From Saprospiraceae bacterium (GTDB lineage: Bacteria; Bacteroidota; Bacteroidia; Chitinophagales; Saprospiraceae), in NCBI GenBank assembly GCA_029212405.1, contig JARGNR010000021.1:1-59919 (forward strand): 59,919 nt of DNA. The letters run 5' to 3'. The notes beneath the pieces are model-generated. The model was given only the letters and a program-made list of their open reading frames with translations. It did not search any database and was not told where the DNA came from. Positions 24,379 through 33,190 of this stretch are shown here, piece by piece; within the stretch, counting starts at the first letter, position 1; every line of letters starts with the position of its first letter. Made by a program: the position numbers and the translations under genes.

Positions 24379-26220
24379 TTAATCTTCATTGCATCGGATA
24401 TCTCTGCCCTTGAAGTTTATATTGGTAAAATATCTGGAAATTGATTTAGATACCGACCGATCTAATTCAAAAACGGTATGCATTTTTGACATCTTGATAT
24501 CTCCTATTGCTCTTCTTTTGACATTTCCGTTTTTACTAATAAACTCTACTAGCTCACCTACAGAAATCTTGTCTACTTTCCCAATGTTTATAAACATTCT
24601 TGCAAATCCTGATTTTTCTGATCTTCTGCCAGACTTCCCATCTTTTAAGGTTTCATTCCGATCTCTTCGATCTGGTCTATTTCCTCTTCTATCGCTGCTC
24701 TGTTCATCTCTTCGATCGGCTCTATTTCCTCTTCTATCACTACTCGGTTCATCTCTTCTTCCTCTGCGCTCTTTATCTCTTCTTCGATCTCGATCTCTTC
24801 TTCCTTCTGATTTCGAATCTCTTTTCCGTTCCGTTCTCCTTCCCCCTCTTTCGCCTCTATCTCTTCTTTCGCCTCTATCATTTCTTCCGTACTCTTCAAG
24901 GTTCAAGTCATCCTGAATATGTTTCTTCTTCTTTATCTTTTTTAGCTGCTGGGCGAGCAACTTTGCCACCAGCGTATCTTTATCAATATCTGAAAGCTGT
25001 TCCAGAACTACTGCTAATGTTTCTGAAGGAATTTCCGTTTCATCTGAATCCGTTAACTTTTCTGTCCATTTCTCAATTCTCTTATCCAACAACTCGGCAT
25101 ACTTTGGCAATAAAACTTTTTCAAATTCTATATCGAGTTTTCGTGCGATTTGCTTCATTTTACCTTTATCCTTGGGAATAAGGATGGTCAACGAAGTTCC
25201 TTTTTTACCTGCTCTTGCTGTTCTTCCAGATCTGTGTGTATAATACGATGGAGAATCTGGTAAAGTATAATGGATAACATGCGTCAAATTATTGACATCT
25301 ATTCCTCTGGCAGCCACATCTGTAGCCACCATAATATTGATGGCTCCACTTTTAAATTTCCGCATGACTTTGTCCCGCTGCGATTGAGACAAATCACCAT
25401 GAATTGCTTCTGCTCGATACCCATCTTTGGCTAAATCATCTGCTAAATCTTGTGTATCCATTTTCGTTCTACAGAAGATAACTGCATACAATTCTGGGAT
25501 ATAATCTATGATTCGCTTTACCGCTTCAGCTTTGTCCTTCCGATTGACAAGGACATATTTATGAGAAATATTTTGATTGGTTATGTTTTGCTGATCTACC
25601 TTCACCTCAATTGGGTTTTCCATGTAGGTATCAACAATTTTTCTGATTTCTTTTGGCATGGTAGCTGAAAACAACCACGTCTTTTTGTCTTCATTGGTTC
25701 CTTCAAGAATCTTATCGATCTCTTCTTGAAAACCCATATTTAACATTTCATCTGCCTCATCCAAAATGAGGTAATTGATGTCTGATAAATTGACAACTCG
25801 TCTTCCTATTAAATCAATCAGACGACCAGGAGTAGCCACAACAATGTGAGGTGTTTTTCTTTTAATCTCTTTGATCTGATTGGAAATAGGAGCACCTCCA
25901 TAGACGGTAGAAATATTTATCCTCTTTTTATACTTAGAAAAATTTATCATTTCTACAGCAATCTGCTGAACCAATTCTCTTGTTGGTGCTAAAATTACAG
26001 CTTGCGTAAACTTTTCTTCACTTTCCATTAAATCTAATAATGGTAGTGCAAAGGCAGCTGTCTTACCTGTTCCAGTTTGAGCCAAACCAATGAGATCTCT
26101 TTCATTTTCTAAAAGCTGGCTGATGGCCGTTTGTTGTATCTCTGTGGGAGTCTCAAATCCAATTTCTTCCAAGGCTTTAAGTATTTCGGAAGAAAGGCCT
26201 AATTGATCGAATGTATCCAA
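24379..26220 (-). CDS. deaD: DEAD-box RNA helicase (DeaD/CsdA type) with RGG-like tail
   Basis: This ATP-dependent RNA helicase is involved in ribosome assembly and RNA turnover, commonly in the cold. The Q-motif region GFETPTEIQQ and Walker A AQTGTGKT (47-54) are followed by DEAD (LDEADEML), SAT (LFSATMP) and HRSGRTARAG. After the helicase core there is a basic, low-complexity region of about 90 residues (repeated RGERRDRGERGG, then DRRGNRxDRRDExSS twice). A C-terminal DbpA/CsdA-type RNA-binding fold ends the protein (FARMFINIGKVDKISVGELV, NVKRRAIGDIKM). At 613 aa it resembles DeaD. A TACCTTTG promoter motif lies 18-25 nt upstream of its ATG, giving a very short leader. Two long plus-strand open frames across the basic repeat are shadows. 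Confidence 0.95.
   Translation of the reverse strand: MDTFDQLGLSSEILKALEEIGFETPTEIQQTAISQLLENERDLIGLAQTGTGKTAAFALPLLDLMESEEKFTQAVILAPTRELVQQIAVEMINFSKYKKRINISTVYGGAPISNQIKEIKRKTPHIVVATPGRLIDLIGRRVVNLSDINYLILDEADEMLNMGFQEEIDKILEGTNEDKKTWLFSATMPKEIRKIVDTYMENPIEVKVDQQNITNQNISHKYVLVNRKDKAEAVKRIIDYIPELYAVIFCRTKMDTQDLADDLAKDGYRAEAIHGDLSQSQRDKVMRKFKSGAINIMVATDVAARGIDVNNLTHVIHYTLPDSPSYYTHRSGRTARAGKKGTSLTILIPKDKGKMKQIARKLDIEFEKVLLPKYAELLDKRIEKWTEKLTDSDETEIPSETLAVVLEQLSDIDKDTLVAKLLAQQLKKIKKKKHIQDDLNLEEYGRNDRGERRDRGERGGRRTERKRDSKSEGRRDRDRRRDKERRGRRDEPSSDRRGNRADRRDEQSSDRRGNRPDRRDRNETLKDGKSGRRSEKSGFARMFINIGKVDKISVGELVEFISKNGNVKRRAIGDIKMSKMHTVFELDRSVSKSISRYFTNINFKGRDIRCNED
24645..24880 (-). repeat. Coding repeats for the basic RGG/RDR tail
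   Basis: The helicase tail is encoded by imperfect short repeats, with a roughly 45-bp unit (DRRGNRxDRRDExSS) present about twice, plus shorter RDR/RGG repeats. They are in frame and explain the spurious long open frames on the opposite strand. Confidence 0.6.
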
Positions 26221-26237
26221 ATATCTAAATTTTGGCG

Positions 26238-26245
26238 CAAAGGTA
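26238..26245 (-). promoter_or_regulatory. Promoter -7 motif of deaD
   Basis: Minus-strand TACCTTTG exactly matches TAnnTTTG and is followed by GCGCC, the same context as the rpsP promoter. It lies 18 nt from the helicase start, so the leader is only about 10-15 nt. Confidence 0.55.
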
Positions 26246-26417
26246 CGTTTTTAAAAAGAGAAAATGGGCAATAAATGATTTATTTTCAAAGAGTTACAAT
26301 TGTTCCAAATTATTAAGGTATTGCATTTTATTCATACTTATAAATTGAGAACTCAAGAATATAAATTCATAAATTAATGAGTCTGACCGATTTTGTATGG
26401 TTCCTTACTTCTTTTAA

Positions 26418-26473
26418 TCGCGTAAACGAATAATAATTAATCGGCTGCACTTACTAAATTGCCTATTACGCGA
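26418..26473. repeat. Inverted repeat TCGCGTAA ... TTACGCGA
   Basis: Two 8-bp arms, perfectly complementary and GC-richer than their surroundings, lie 40 nt apart. They end 48 nt upstream of the next plus-strand ATG. They could be an operator pair or a hairpin in the leader of the downstream gene. Confidence 0.3.
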
Positions 26474-26520
26474 GGGAATAATTGATGGAATATTGATCCA
26501 ATCAAAATCAATATTTAATT

Positions 26521-27375
26521 ATGAAAATGCAGATATTAACTTCCATCCTTTTCTTACTTTTTTACACCCCTATTTGGGCGGAATATGGAAACTGTGTCCT
26601 CTATGAAGCAAAGTATTACCTAAAGGACGGATCCTCATTTAAAGGAATTATTGAAGTAAAAGGGGAAGGCCTGGCGTCCTATCTATCAGAACAGGGCTCC
26701 AATAAATATACCTCCGATCAGGGAATGTGGCAACTTTTGAAAGAAATCACAAAACGCAACAACTATATTTATATCGACGACGGTGGAGTCAAACCCATTG
26801 AAGATTATGGTAAAATCACATTCTACAAATCCATGTATGAATTGCCCATTAAAGCACTTCGAAAGCAAGCAAATAGAAATTATACCCCTGTTTATGGAAT
26901 TGTACCAAAAAATGATCTGGTCTTCATCGACCTTGATGAGATCGAGCAGATTATATTTTGGGAGGCCAGATATTCCAAAAGAGAATGGTTAACATCTGAA
27001 GTGGTGATCGCAGATCGAGACATGATACAAACCATTACAAATAAACGCTATTGGAATGCATTGACTGTTACATTTCAAAACAATGTGCTTCATGTTCAAA
27101 ATCAACTTATGCCAGGGCTTCAAATGATCAATTACAATTCAAGCATAAATAATGAAGAATTAAAAAGATTGGCAACCCTTAAGTTTTCCTCCTTTTATTT
27201 ATCCCAGAATCAATTTCAATTTATTGTTGACTACTATCATCTTGAAAAAAACAACCTGGACCATCAAAGTTGGGACAATTTGGTGTATTCGTATCGGAGA
27301 CGCTATTGGCAAAAATTGAGGGATTGGTTTTGGAAGAGAAACGTACTCATCATTGATGTTTGGGATACCTGTTGA
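26521..27375 (+). CDS. Exported hypothetical protein, 284 aa
   Basis: A signal peptide is predicted (MKMQILTSILFLLFYTPIWAEYG, cleavage after about residue 20), so the protein should be periplasmic or outer-membrane associated. The mature part is about 264 aa. It starts with a small beta domain (YEAKYYLKDGSSFKGIIEV) and ends with a Trp/Arg-rich basic segment (YRRRYWQKLRDWFWKRNVL). I recognise no family or catalytic motif. It is followed 53 nt downstream by the methyltransferase gene but is probably independent. Confidence 0.65.
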   Translation: MKMQILTSILFLLFYTPIWAEYGNCVLYEAKYYLKDGSSFKGIIEVKGEGLASYLSEQGSNKYTSDQGMWQLLKEITKRNNYIYIDDGGVKPIEDYGKITFYKSMYELPIKALRKQANRNYTPVYGIVPKNDLVFIDLDEIEQIIFWEARYSKREWLTSEVVIADRDMIQTITNKRYWNALTVTFQNNVLHVQNQLMPGLQMINYNSSINNEELKRLATLKFSSFYLSQNQFQFIVDYYHLEKNNLDHQSWDNLVYSYRRRYWQKLRDWFWKRNVLIIDVWDTC

Positions 27376-27428
27376 TTTGAATCCCTTTTGAATTCCGCTT
27401 ATTTTAAATATTTGTACATCTTTGCACC

Positions 27429-28619
27429 ATGAAAGATACCTATCCTATAATTACCATTCGAAAAGGAAAAGAAGAAGCGATTTCCAGAAGACATCCTTGG
27501 ATTTTTAGCGGAGCCATCTATTCAAAACCATCGGACTTAACGGACGGACAAGTGGTTAGAGTGGTTGATTTTAAAGGAAAACATTTGGCAACAGGGCATT
27601 ATCATGATGGCAGTATCATGGTCCGTATATTATCGTTCAAAGATGTTGCAATAGATCAAGGCTTTTGGAATAGGACAATGAAGTCTGCCTATGCGTATAG
27701 AAAATCACTGGGATTAATTGAAAATAGCGAAACAAATGCATTTCGATTTATTCATGGAGAAGGAGATGGAGTTTCTGGGCTTATTATTGACATTTATAAC
27801 AACAATGCAGTAATACAGTGTCATTCAGTAGGTTGCTACCGAGATGTAAAATATATAAGCACTGCTCTCGACTATGCCTTTGGTGGAGGATTGGATTGCA
27901 TTTACATCAAATCGAAAGATTCTCTACCTTCCTCTTTTGATGGACATGAAGAAGATTATTATATCAAAGGGAATCCCTCATCTACTGAAATAGTAGAGAA
28001 TGGAATTAAGTTTGCGATCAATTGGGAAGAAGGGCAGAAAACAGGTTTTTTCTTGGATCAAAGAGAAAACCGACATAAACTCGCGCAATTTTCTGAAGGA
28101 AAAACTGTATTAAATTGCTTCTGTTATACCGGTGGATTCTCCATATATGCTTTGGCTAATGGAGCAAGTTCGGTCCACTCCATCGATGTAAGTAAGTCTG
28201 CTATGGAAATGGTAGCTAAAAATCATAAGATTAATGAATTTGGGGACAATCATGTAATGGATGACGCCAATGTCATGCATCTTTTAGGGGATGAAAAACT
28301 TCAAAAATTTGACGTAGTTGTTATCGATCCTCCTGCCTTTGCAAAAAGTGTAAAGAAAAGACACAATGCCGTGCAAGCCTATAAAAGGTTAAACATCATG
28401 GCCTTAAAGAAGGTGAAACACAAAGGTCATTTATTTACTTTTTCTTGTAGTCAAGTCGTAGGTCCTGAGCTTTTTTACAATACAATTCGGTCTGCGGCTA
28501 TTGAATCGGGAAGAAAAATCAGAATTGTACATCATTTAAGTCAAGGTCCTGATCATCCTATTAACATCTACCATCCAGAAGGTAATTATTTGAAAGGATT
28601 GGTGCTATATGTGGAATAA
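27429..28619 (+). CDS. Class I SAM-dependent rRNA methyltransferase (RlmI/RlmK family)
   Basis: This is a 5-methylcytosine-type 23S rRNA methyltransferase of the RlmI family, 396 aa. It has an N-terminal PUA-type RNA-binding domain (RHPWIFSGAI, DGQVVRVVDFKGKHLATGHYH) and a central EEDYYIKGNPSSTEIVENGIKFAINWEEGQKTGFFLDQRENR. The Rossmann SAM site is VLNCFCYTGGFSIYALANGA, with VVIDPPAFAKS as motif IV. A C-terminal TFSCSQVV segment supplies a likely catalytic Cys. The sequence does not settle the exact target site. It is a single gene on the plus strand. Confidence 0.93.
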   Translation: MKDTYPIITIRKGKEEAISRRHPWIFSGAIYSKPSDLTDGQVVRVVDFKGKHLATGHYHDGSIMVRILSFKDVAIDQGFWNRTMKSAYAYRKSLGLIENSETNAFRFIHGEGDGVSGLIIDIYNNNAVIQCHSVGCYRDVKYISTALDYAFGGGLDCIYIKSKDSLPSSFDGHEEDYYIKGNPSSTEIVENGIKFAINWEEGQKTGFFLDQRENRHKLAQFSEGKTVLNCFCYTGGFSIYALANGASSVHSIDVSKSAMEMVAKNHKINEFGDNHVMDDANVMHLLGDEKLQKFDVVVIDPPAFAKSVKKRHNAVQAYKRLNIMALKKVKHKGHLFTFSCSQVVGPELFYNTIRSAAIESGRKIRIVHHLSQGPDHPINIYHPEGNYLKGLVLYVE

Positions 28620-28728
28620 TAATTCCTAAAGACAAATCTGTTAATACCCAGAATGAAGTGTACTAAAATTAAAATTTTATTCTTATTTTAGTTGAGTAGA
28701 AAACCTATACTCACGAATACAATTCCTC

Positions 28729-31623
28729 ATGCGGACCATTATCTTCTTGCTTTTACTTACATCAAGCTTTGCAACTGCCCAAGAGCAAATTACATTCTTT
28801 GAAAGTCAAAATAATCCGCCTTTTCATCGCAGTTATTACTTTATTCCAGATGAAGGTACTTCCTATTTGATTCAGGAGAAAGAAGATAGATTTGATTTCT
28901 TCACGATTAACGGAGAAACTTTCACACCAATCTCTTCCATTCAATTAAGTGAGACTATCGATAATTCTCTTTGTGAAGATCCTAGAGATTGTACCTCTGG
29001 AGAATATTTCATAGAGCTTTATCAGGACCAAATTACGATTCATAGTTATAAAACAGGCAATCTATTGCAGACCGCTGATTTAGAGAGTAGAGATATTACA
29101 CGTATCCTAGACTTTTCGATTTCATCTGGAAAAATATATCTCTCCACCCGATCTTCAGATAATCAAACTCATTTCAATATTTATGACATTGAATCCAATC
29201 AATTTTTCGAAGTAAACAATTCAGCATACACATTTATTGGTCATAATCAGGAACATGCATTTTTTACAGACGTAGCAAGAACAAAAGTTTATTATTACAA
29301 TGAGCAAACTGACAGTTTTGAAATTCAATATGAAAGTGAGACGCCTTTTCTCGCTACACAAATATGGAAAACAGGAACTGGCCAATCTGTAGTTGTTTCC
29401 TCAGAAGAACATCCATTCCTTATTTTTCAAACTCCGAATACGTTCGAAAAATTTGATTGTACCGACCTAGATTTTGAAACGTTTGGAGATTTCATTTATA
29501 TCAATAAAAATCTAGTATATTTTGAACGAACGATGTATGCATCAGATAATTATTTAGTCTTTTATGACTTGGAAAACTGCAATGAATCTGAGCGTAAATA
29601 TGTCGGAGCATTGGCAGCAGAATTTGTCAAAGCCCCTTCTATAGGTCACAATTTTGTATTCTTTAAATCAGATCAGGTATCACCCGATGACTTGGGGCCG
29701 GGGGGGATAATCGATGTAGAAAACAACCAGATTAAGTATATTGTCCAGAATAATATCTATGAATTCTATCCCAAGTATTCCATTCTCAATGGAGATAAAA
29801 TAATATTGGTCTCAAAAAGCAGATATGTGAATTACAACTATACTTGGAATCGGTTGGTTGAAGTAGATTTATCTTCGTTATCATATGCTCTATATAACTT
29901 CGCTGATCAAATTGAAGGCGATCCTCTTTCCCAACCCTTTGGCACTATCCCCTATGGCACGGATGTCTATTCTTTCAATGGACTTACTTTTTCAGAATAT
30001 CGTGGGTACAACTTGTATAATTTTGATTATCAAAATGAAGCCCTTGTCCGAACAAAGCTGGGAAACCCTTTTGCCATGAAGTCAGGTTTATCTGCAATTG
30101 GAAAATATGCTGCCTTCGAAGACAAACTGGTGTTTACACATGAAAACAAAATAGAAATTTACCATGGTTCAAATAACATATTGAGCAAACCCTATACTAA
30201 AACAACGGATTTATTGGTGCATAACAACTCACTTACACTGGGGCAAAGCAATTCAGCTTCCTCAGAGTATAATATTATAAGATTGGATACAGGGTCAGAT
30301 AATGTTACAAGTACTCCTGTAGAATACAACTACCTTTGGCCAGATATAAAAATTGGAGAAAATGCCTATTTTCCAAAAATATTCAATAATGAGATACCCT
30401 ATTATTTAAATCTTACCACAAATACCATTCGATATATTCGACATGAAAATTCAGCATTTGATGGAGACGTTAAACTTACCCATGGACCGAAGGCATTGCT
30501 AAAAGGCATAGCAGGACTTGAAAAAGGTTTTTTTCTATTGGATACCTATGACAATAGTTCTCACTACTTGGGTGAACCATTTAAAAGTTATGCCAATCGA
30601 TTTCTACCGACCAATGACAATGGATTTGTTGTGCATGTTAGAGGTACCCAAGTAACATCTGATTACAAATCCAAGTTTTACAAAATGGATGCCTCAGGAA
30701 AAGAGTCATTCAAATTGGGTGAGTTCAATCTAGGAACAGCTTCCAATCAAAAGGTGTATAATAATGAAGTGCATGGCTTTTTGCTAGAAATCCCATATGG
30801 AGGTGGCAATTCATATTTTATTTCAGCCAAAGACAAAGAAGTCAAAGAATTTGTAATTACTACCTATGGTCAATCCTACATTTATCAATTGTATGACAAA
30901 ACCCTAATTACTGACGACAGTTCATTTGGAAAAAGTACATATGTATATAATTATGTGGATGATCCTGTTAAATTGGAAGGGATCCAAGGTGATTTTTTAT
31001 CAGGGAAAACATTGGGAAGTAAAACCATTCTGTTTTTCCAAGAAGATGATGAAATAGCAGCCTATGAATTGACAAATTCCAATACGCTTACTTTTTTAAG
31101 CTCTCACGAAAACCAAATAGATGAATCAATTGACAATCAAGGTTTCATTGCAATACTAGATGAAGCCAATTTGGTTTTACCTCTAACAACTTCCAATTAC
31201 GGAAATGAACTATTTACTTTCAATACAAGGTCCAATTCTTTTAAATTATTGTCCGACATCAATAAAGAAGGCGATGGTTTGCCCAGACAATTTACCAGCA
31301 ATGGGAATAGTTTATTCTTTACAGCTTTTGTTGAAAATAATGTAAGACAATGGTTTAGATTACAACTAACCCCTCCACTAAATATCAAAGAATGGGAATC
31401 CAACACTACTGAAATCACTCCCACATTAGTTGGCAATACAACATTTTTCAGCTTGGATCTTGACACCTATTCTCTTTTCAACTCTAGTGGTCAACTGGTC
31501 CGAAAAGGAAGTTTTTATTCTGCATTTGAGTATATAGATCTTACAGGTCTAGCATCAGGTCTTTACTTCTTAAAAGGAGAAAAAGAGGATCAAATGTATT
31601 CCGCTAAACTATACAAACACTAG
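28729..31623 (+). CDS. Large secreted protein with T9SS tail
   Basis: This is a 964-aa exported protein. A signal peptide (residues 1-18, ending FATAQE) is followed by about 850 residues of beta-rich sequence with many short 'value read-out' segments (KIYLSTRSS, HAFFTDVARTK, NEIPYYLNLTTNTIRYI), which look like a propeller. The last 70 residues (YSLFNSSGQLVRKGSF, then FEYIDLTGLASGLYFLKGEK) are a type A T9SS sorting domain. It should be exported across the outer membrane and attached to the surface or released. No catalytic motif was seen and I do not name a family. It converges with the barrel pair, leaving an 11-bp gap. Confidence 0.8.
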   Translation: MRTIIFLLLLTSSFATAQEQITFFESQNNPPFHRSYYFIPDEGTSYLIQEKEDRFDFFTINGETFTPISSIQLSETIDNSLCEDPRDCTSGEYFIELYQDQITIHSYKTGNLLQTADLESRDITRILDFSISSGKIYLSTRSSDNQTHFNIYDIESNQFFEVNNSAYTFIGHNQEHAFFTDVARTKVYYYNEQTDSFEIQYESETPFLATQIWKTGTGQSVVVSSEEHPFLIFQTPNTFEKFDCTDLDFETFGDFIYINKNLVYFERTMYASDNYLVFYDLENCNESERKYVGALAAEFVKAPSIGHNFVFFKSDQVSPDDLGPGGIIDVENNQIKYIVQNNIYEFYPKYSILNGDKIILVSKSRYVNYNYTWNRLVEVDLSSLSYALYNFADQIEGDPLSQPFGTIPYGTDVYSFNGLTFSEYRGYNLYNFDYQNEALVRTKLGNPFAMKSGLSAIGKYAAFEDKLVFTHENKIEIYHGSNNILSKPYTKTTDLLVHNNSLTLGQSNSASSEYNIIRLDTGSDNVTSTPVEYNYLWPDIKIGENAYFPKIFNNEIPYYLNLTTNTIRYIRHENSAFDGDVKLTHGPKALLKGIAGLEKGFFLLDTYDNSSHYLGEPFKSYANRFLPTNDNGFVVHVRGTQVTSDYKSKFYKMDASGKESFKLGEFNLGTASNQKVYNNEVHGFLLEIPYGGGNSYFISAKDKEVKEFVITTYGQSYIYQLYDKTLITDDSSFGKSTYVYNYVDDPVKLEGIQGDFLSGKTLGSKTILFFQEDDEIAAYELTNSNTLTFLSSHENQIDESIDNQGFIAILDEANLVLPLTTSNYGNELFTFNTRSNSFKLLSDINKEGDGLPRQFTSNGNSLFFTAFVENNVRQWFRLQLTPPLNIKEWESNTTEITPTLVGNTTFFSLDLDTYSLFNSSGQLVRKGSFYSAFEYIDLTGLASGLYFLKGEKEDQMYSAKLYKH

Positions 31624-31634
31624 CTTAATCGATC

Positions 31635-32384
31635 TTAGCTACTATGATTGACAAGGCTTATAGCTCTTCTCACGCCAAATTCTAATCCTAAGGAACTTGA
31701 ATCAATAGGTGAGCCAGGGAAAATAGTTGAACTTGATGGATAGTATCGCAGCATAGGCTGGAAAAATAGTTGAATTTTATCCGAATAGTTGTGATTCATC
31801 CCAAAACCAATAACATAGCCCAAAATAAGTCTACGCTCACCAAATTCTGTTTCATCTATTACCATGGACTCAGAGTCCAAATTTGTTTTTTCCTCTAGGG
31901 TAGTATTTATATAAAATTGAGGAGAGAAGCCCGCTTCAATATAAAATGCATTTTTCTTATGACTGAATTCATACCGTGCATGCAAAGGAATTTCTATGTA
32001 TTTCGAACTTCTATGATTATGAATATACCTTGGGAGTGTAGGATCAGGTTCGAAACCATTCGGTCCAATTTCACTGGGCCACCTTAAATCATCCAATTTA
32101 ATTACTGATCCTAATTGAGTATAGCGTATCCCTGTTTTCATCATAATTTGATCAAAAAGACGAAAGTTAAAATTAGCTCCACCTCGGATAAAAAGTTTAG
32201 GATCAGCATTCAATCCTCCAAAAGAAGAGCTGGCCGAACTACGATCAAAACCTCCTACAAGGTCCAAAGAACTATTGAATTGAGCTACGGATACGATTGA
32301 CAATGTTAAAAAAAATAGACTTAAAATATTTCTTTTCACGATAGAAACAGATTTAATGGATTTATCAATTTTCTTCTTGCGCAA
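31635..32384 (-). CDS. Outer-membrane beta-barrel protein (PorT-like), copy 2 of a tandem pair
   Basis: This 249-aa protein has a signal peptide (LFFLTLSIVSVAQ) after a basic leader, then beta strands typical of PorT-like outer-membrane proteins. It shares RSSKYIEIPLHARYEF and the final GLEFGVRRAI pattern with its neighbour at 32404-33090, so the two are paralogs from a tandem duplication, 20 nt apart and probably in one operon. The Met used here may not be the real start; an internal start near the signal peptide is possible. No partner or ligand can be inferred. Confidence 0.8.
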   Translation of the reverse strand: MRKKKIDKSIKSVSIVKRNILSLFFLTLSIVSVAQFNSSLDLVGGFDRSSASSSFGGLNADPKLFIRGGANFNFRLFDQIMMKTGIRYTQLGSVIKLDDLRWPSEIGPNGFEPDPTLPRYIHNHRSSKYIEIPLHARYEFSHKKNAFYIEAGFSPQFYINTTLEEKTNLDSESMVIDETEFGERRLILGYVIGFGMNHNYSDKIQLFFQPMLRYYPSSSTIFPGSPIDSSSLGLEFGVRRAISLVNHSS

Positions 32385-32403
32385 GAAAGCGATTCTCAGA
32401 CAA

Positions 32404-33090
32404 TTAGTCTACACTTTTTATTATTTTTCTGCAACCCACTTCTACTCCAAAAGTCTTCAGTTGATGTTCAAAAACAGGCCTAAATTCGATATCTGGTAAA
32501 TATTGAATGGTGTGTTGTGCAAATAATTGGAAAGCAGGAGAAATGGTGTAATTCAGTCCTATTCCAACATGAATCGCAATCCTCCATCGATTTCTCTCTA
32601 AATACACATCTTGTCCAACGTTTGCTACCATGGGTACTCTCTGCCAAGTCGTTTTTGTATTTAAATAATATAATGCAGATGCTCCTACATGTCCATAAAA
32701 TGAAAATTTCCCTGGAGAGAGCTCATATCGGAGAGATAGAGGAATATCAATATATCGATGATCTGAAGATTTATGCCCTTTCCTATTTGCATTTCTAAGA
32801 TCCTCAAAAGTTTCCTTGTAACCTATTTGATTCCACCCTACCCCTGTCTCTAAATACATTCTCTTAAAAATCATCACTCCTAATTGCGTTCCCACTCCAT
32901 AATTCATTTTGCCTTGTACTGGTCCCCAAGCAAGTCCCATAGGAACAGACACACCTGGATAATCAATAAATGATTGTTCAGTAATTGCAGATTTATGCAC
33001 ACCTATGTCCATGCCGAATGCAAAGGTAGGCTGAGTAAATGCTAAAAAGGAATGCAGTAAAAACAAAAGAATAAACAGCCTGGATTTCAT
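32404..33090 (-). CDS. Outer-membrane beta-barrel protein (PorT-like), copy 1 of a tandem pair
   Basis: This 228-aa barrel has an N-terminal signal peptide (FILLFLLHSFLAFTQPT) and strands that include MYLETGVGWNQIGYKE, RYIDIPLSLRYELS and LFAQHTIQYLP. The paralogous gene follows directly. The shared motif H(R)SSxxYIxIPLxxRYE shows close relation, but the two have diverged enough that recent duplication is unlikely. The function is unknown; small barrels of this type are found in many Bacteroidota as porins, adhesion factors or secretion accessories. Confidence 0.8.
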   Translation of the reverse strand: MKSRLFILLFLLHSFLAFTQPTFAFGMDIGVHKSAITEQSFIDYPGVSVPMGLAWGPVQGKMNYGVGTQLGVMIFKRMYLETGVGWNQIGYKETFEDLRNANRKGHKSSDHRYIDIPLSLRYELSPGKFSFYGHVGASALYYLNTKTTWQRVPMVANVGQDVYLERNRWRIAIHVGIGLNYTISPAFQLFAQHTIQYLPDIEFRPVFEHQLKTFGVEVGCRKIIKSVD

Positions 33091-33163
33091 AATTGATGTT
33101 GAGCGTAGCGAATGATACCGTATTTTTAATCAACGATGAAGTGTTTTTAGTTATTGTATTACC

Positions 33164-33190
33164 GATCGGATCGCTATAAGCGATCCGATC
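33164..33190. repeat. Perfect 12-bp hairpin across the AGCS stop codon
   Basis: GATCGGATCGCT, ATA, AGCGATCCGATC is a perfect inverted repeat whose arms cover the last codons and the stop (at 33174) of the symporter gene. On the minus strand no T run follows, so it is not a normal terminator. It may stabilise the mRNA 3' end or bind a factor. Confidence 0.7.

Larger units (their letters stand above)
26221..26520. other. 300-bp divergent intergenic region
   Basis: It contains the deaD promoter motif at one end and a long-range inverted repeat (26418-26473) toward the other. Nothing else supportable was seen, and no RNA gene was recognised. Confidence 0.5.

Noticed and set aside
24389-25181. 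Long plus-strand open frames opposite the helicase tail
   Set aside because: They are shadows of the Arg/Asp codon repeats; the minus-strand helicase is complete and conserved.
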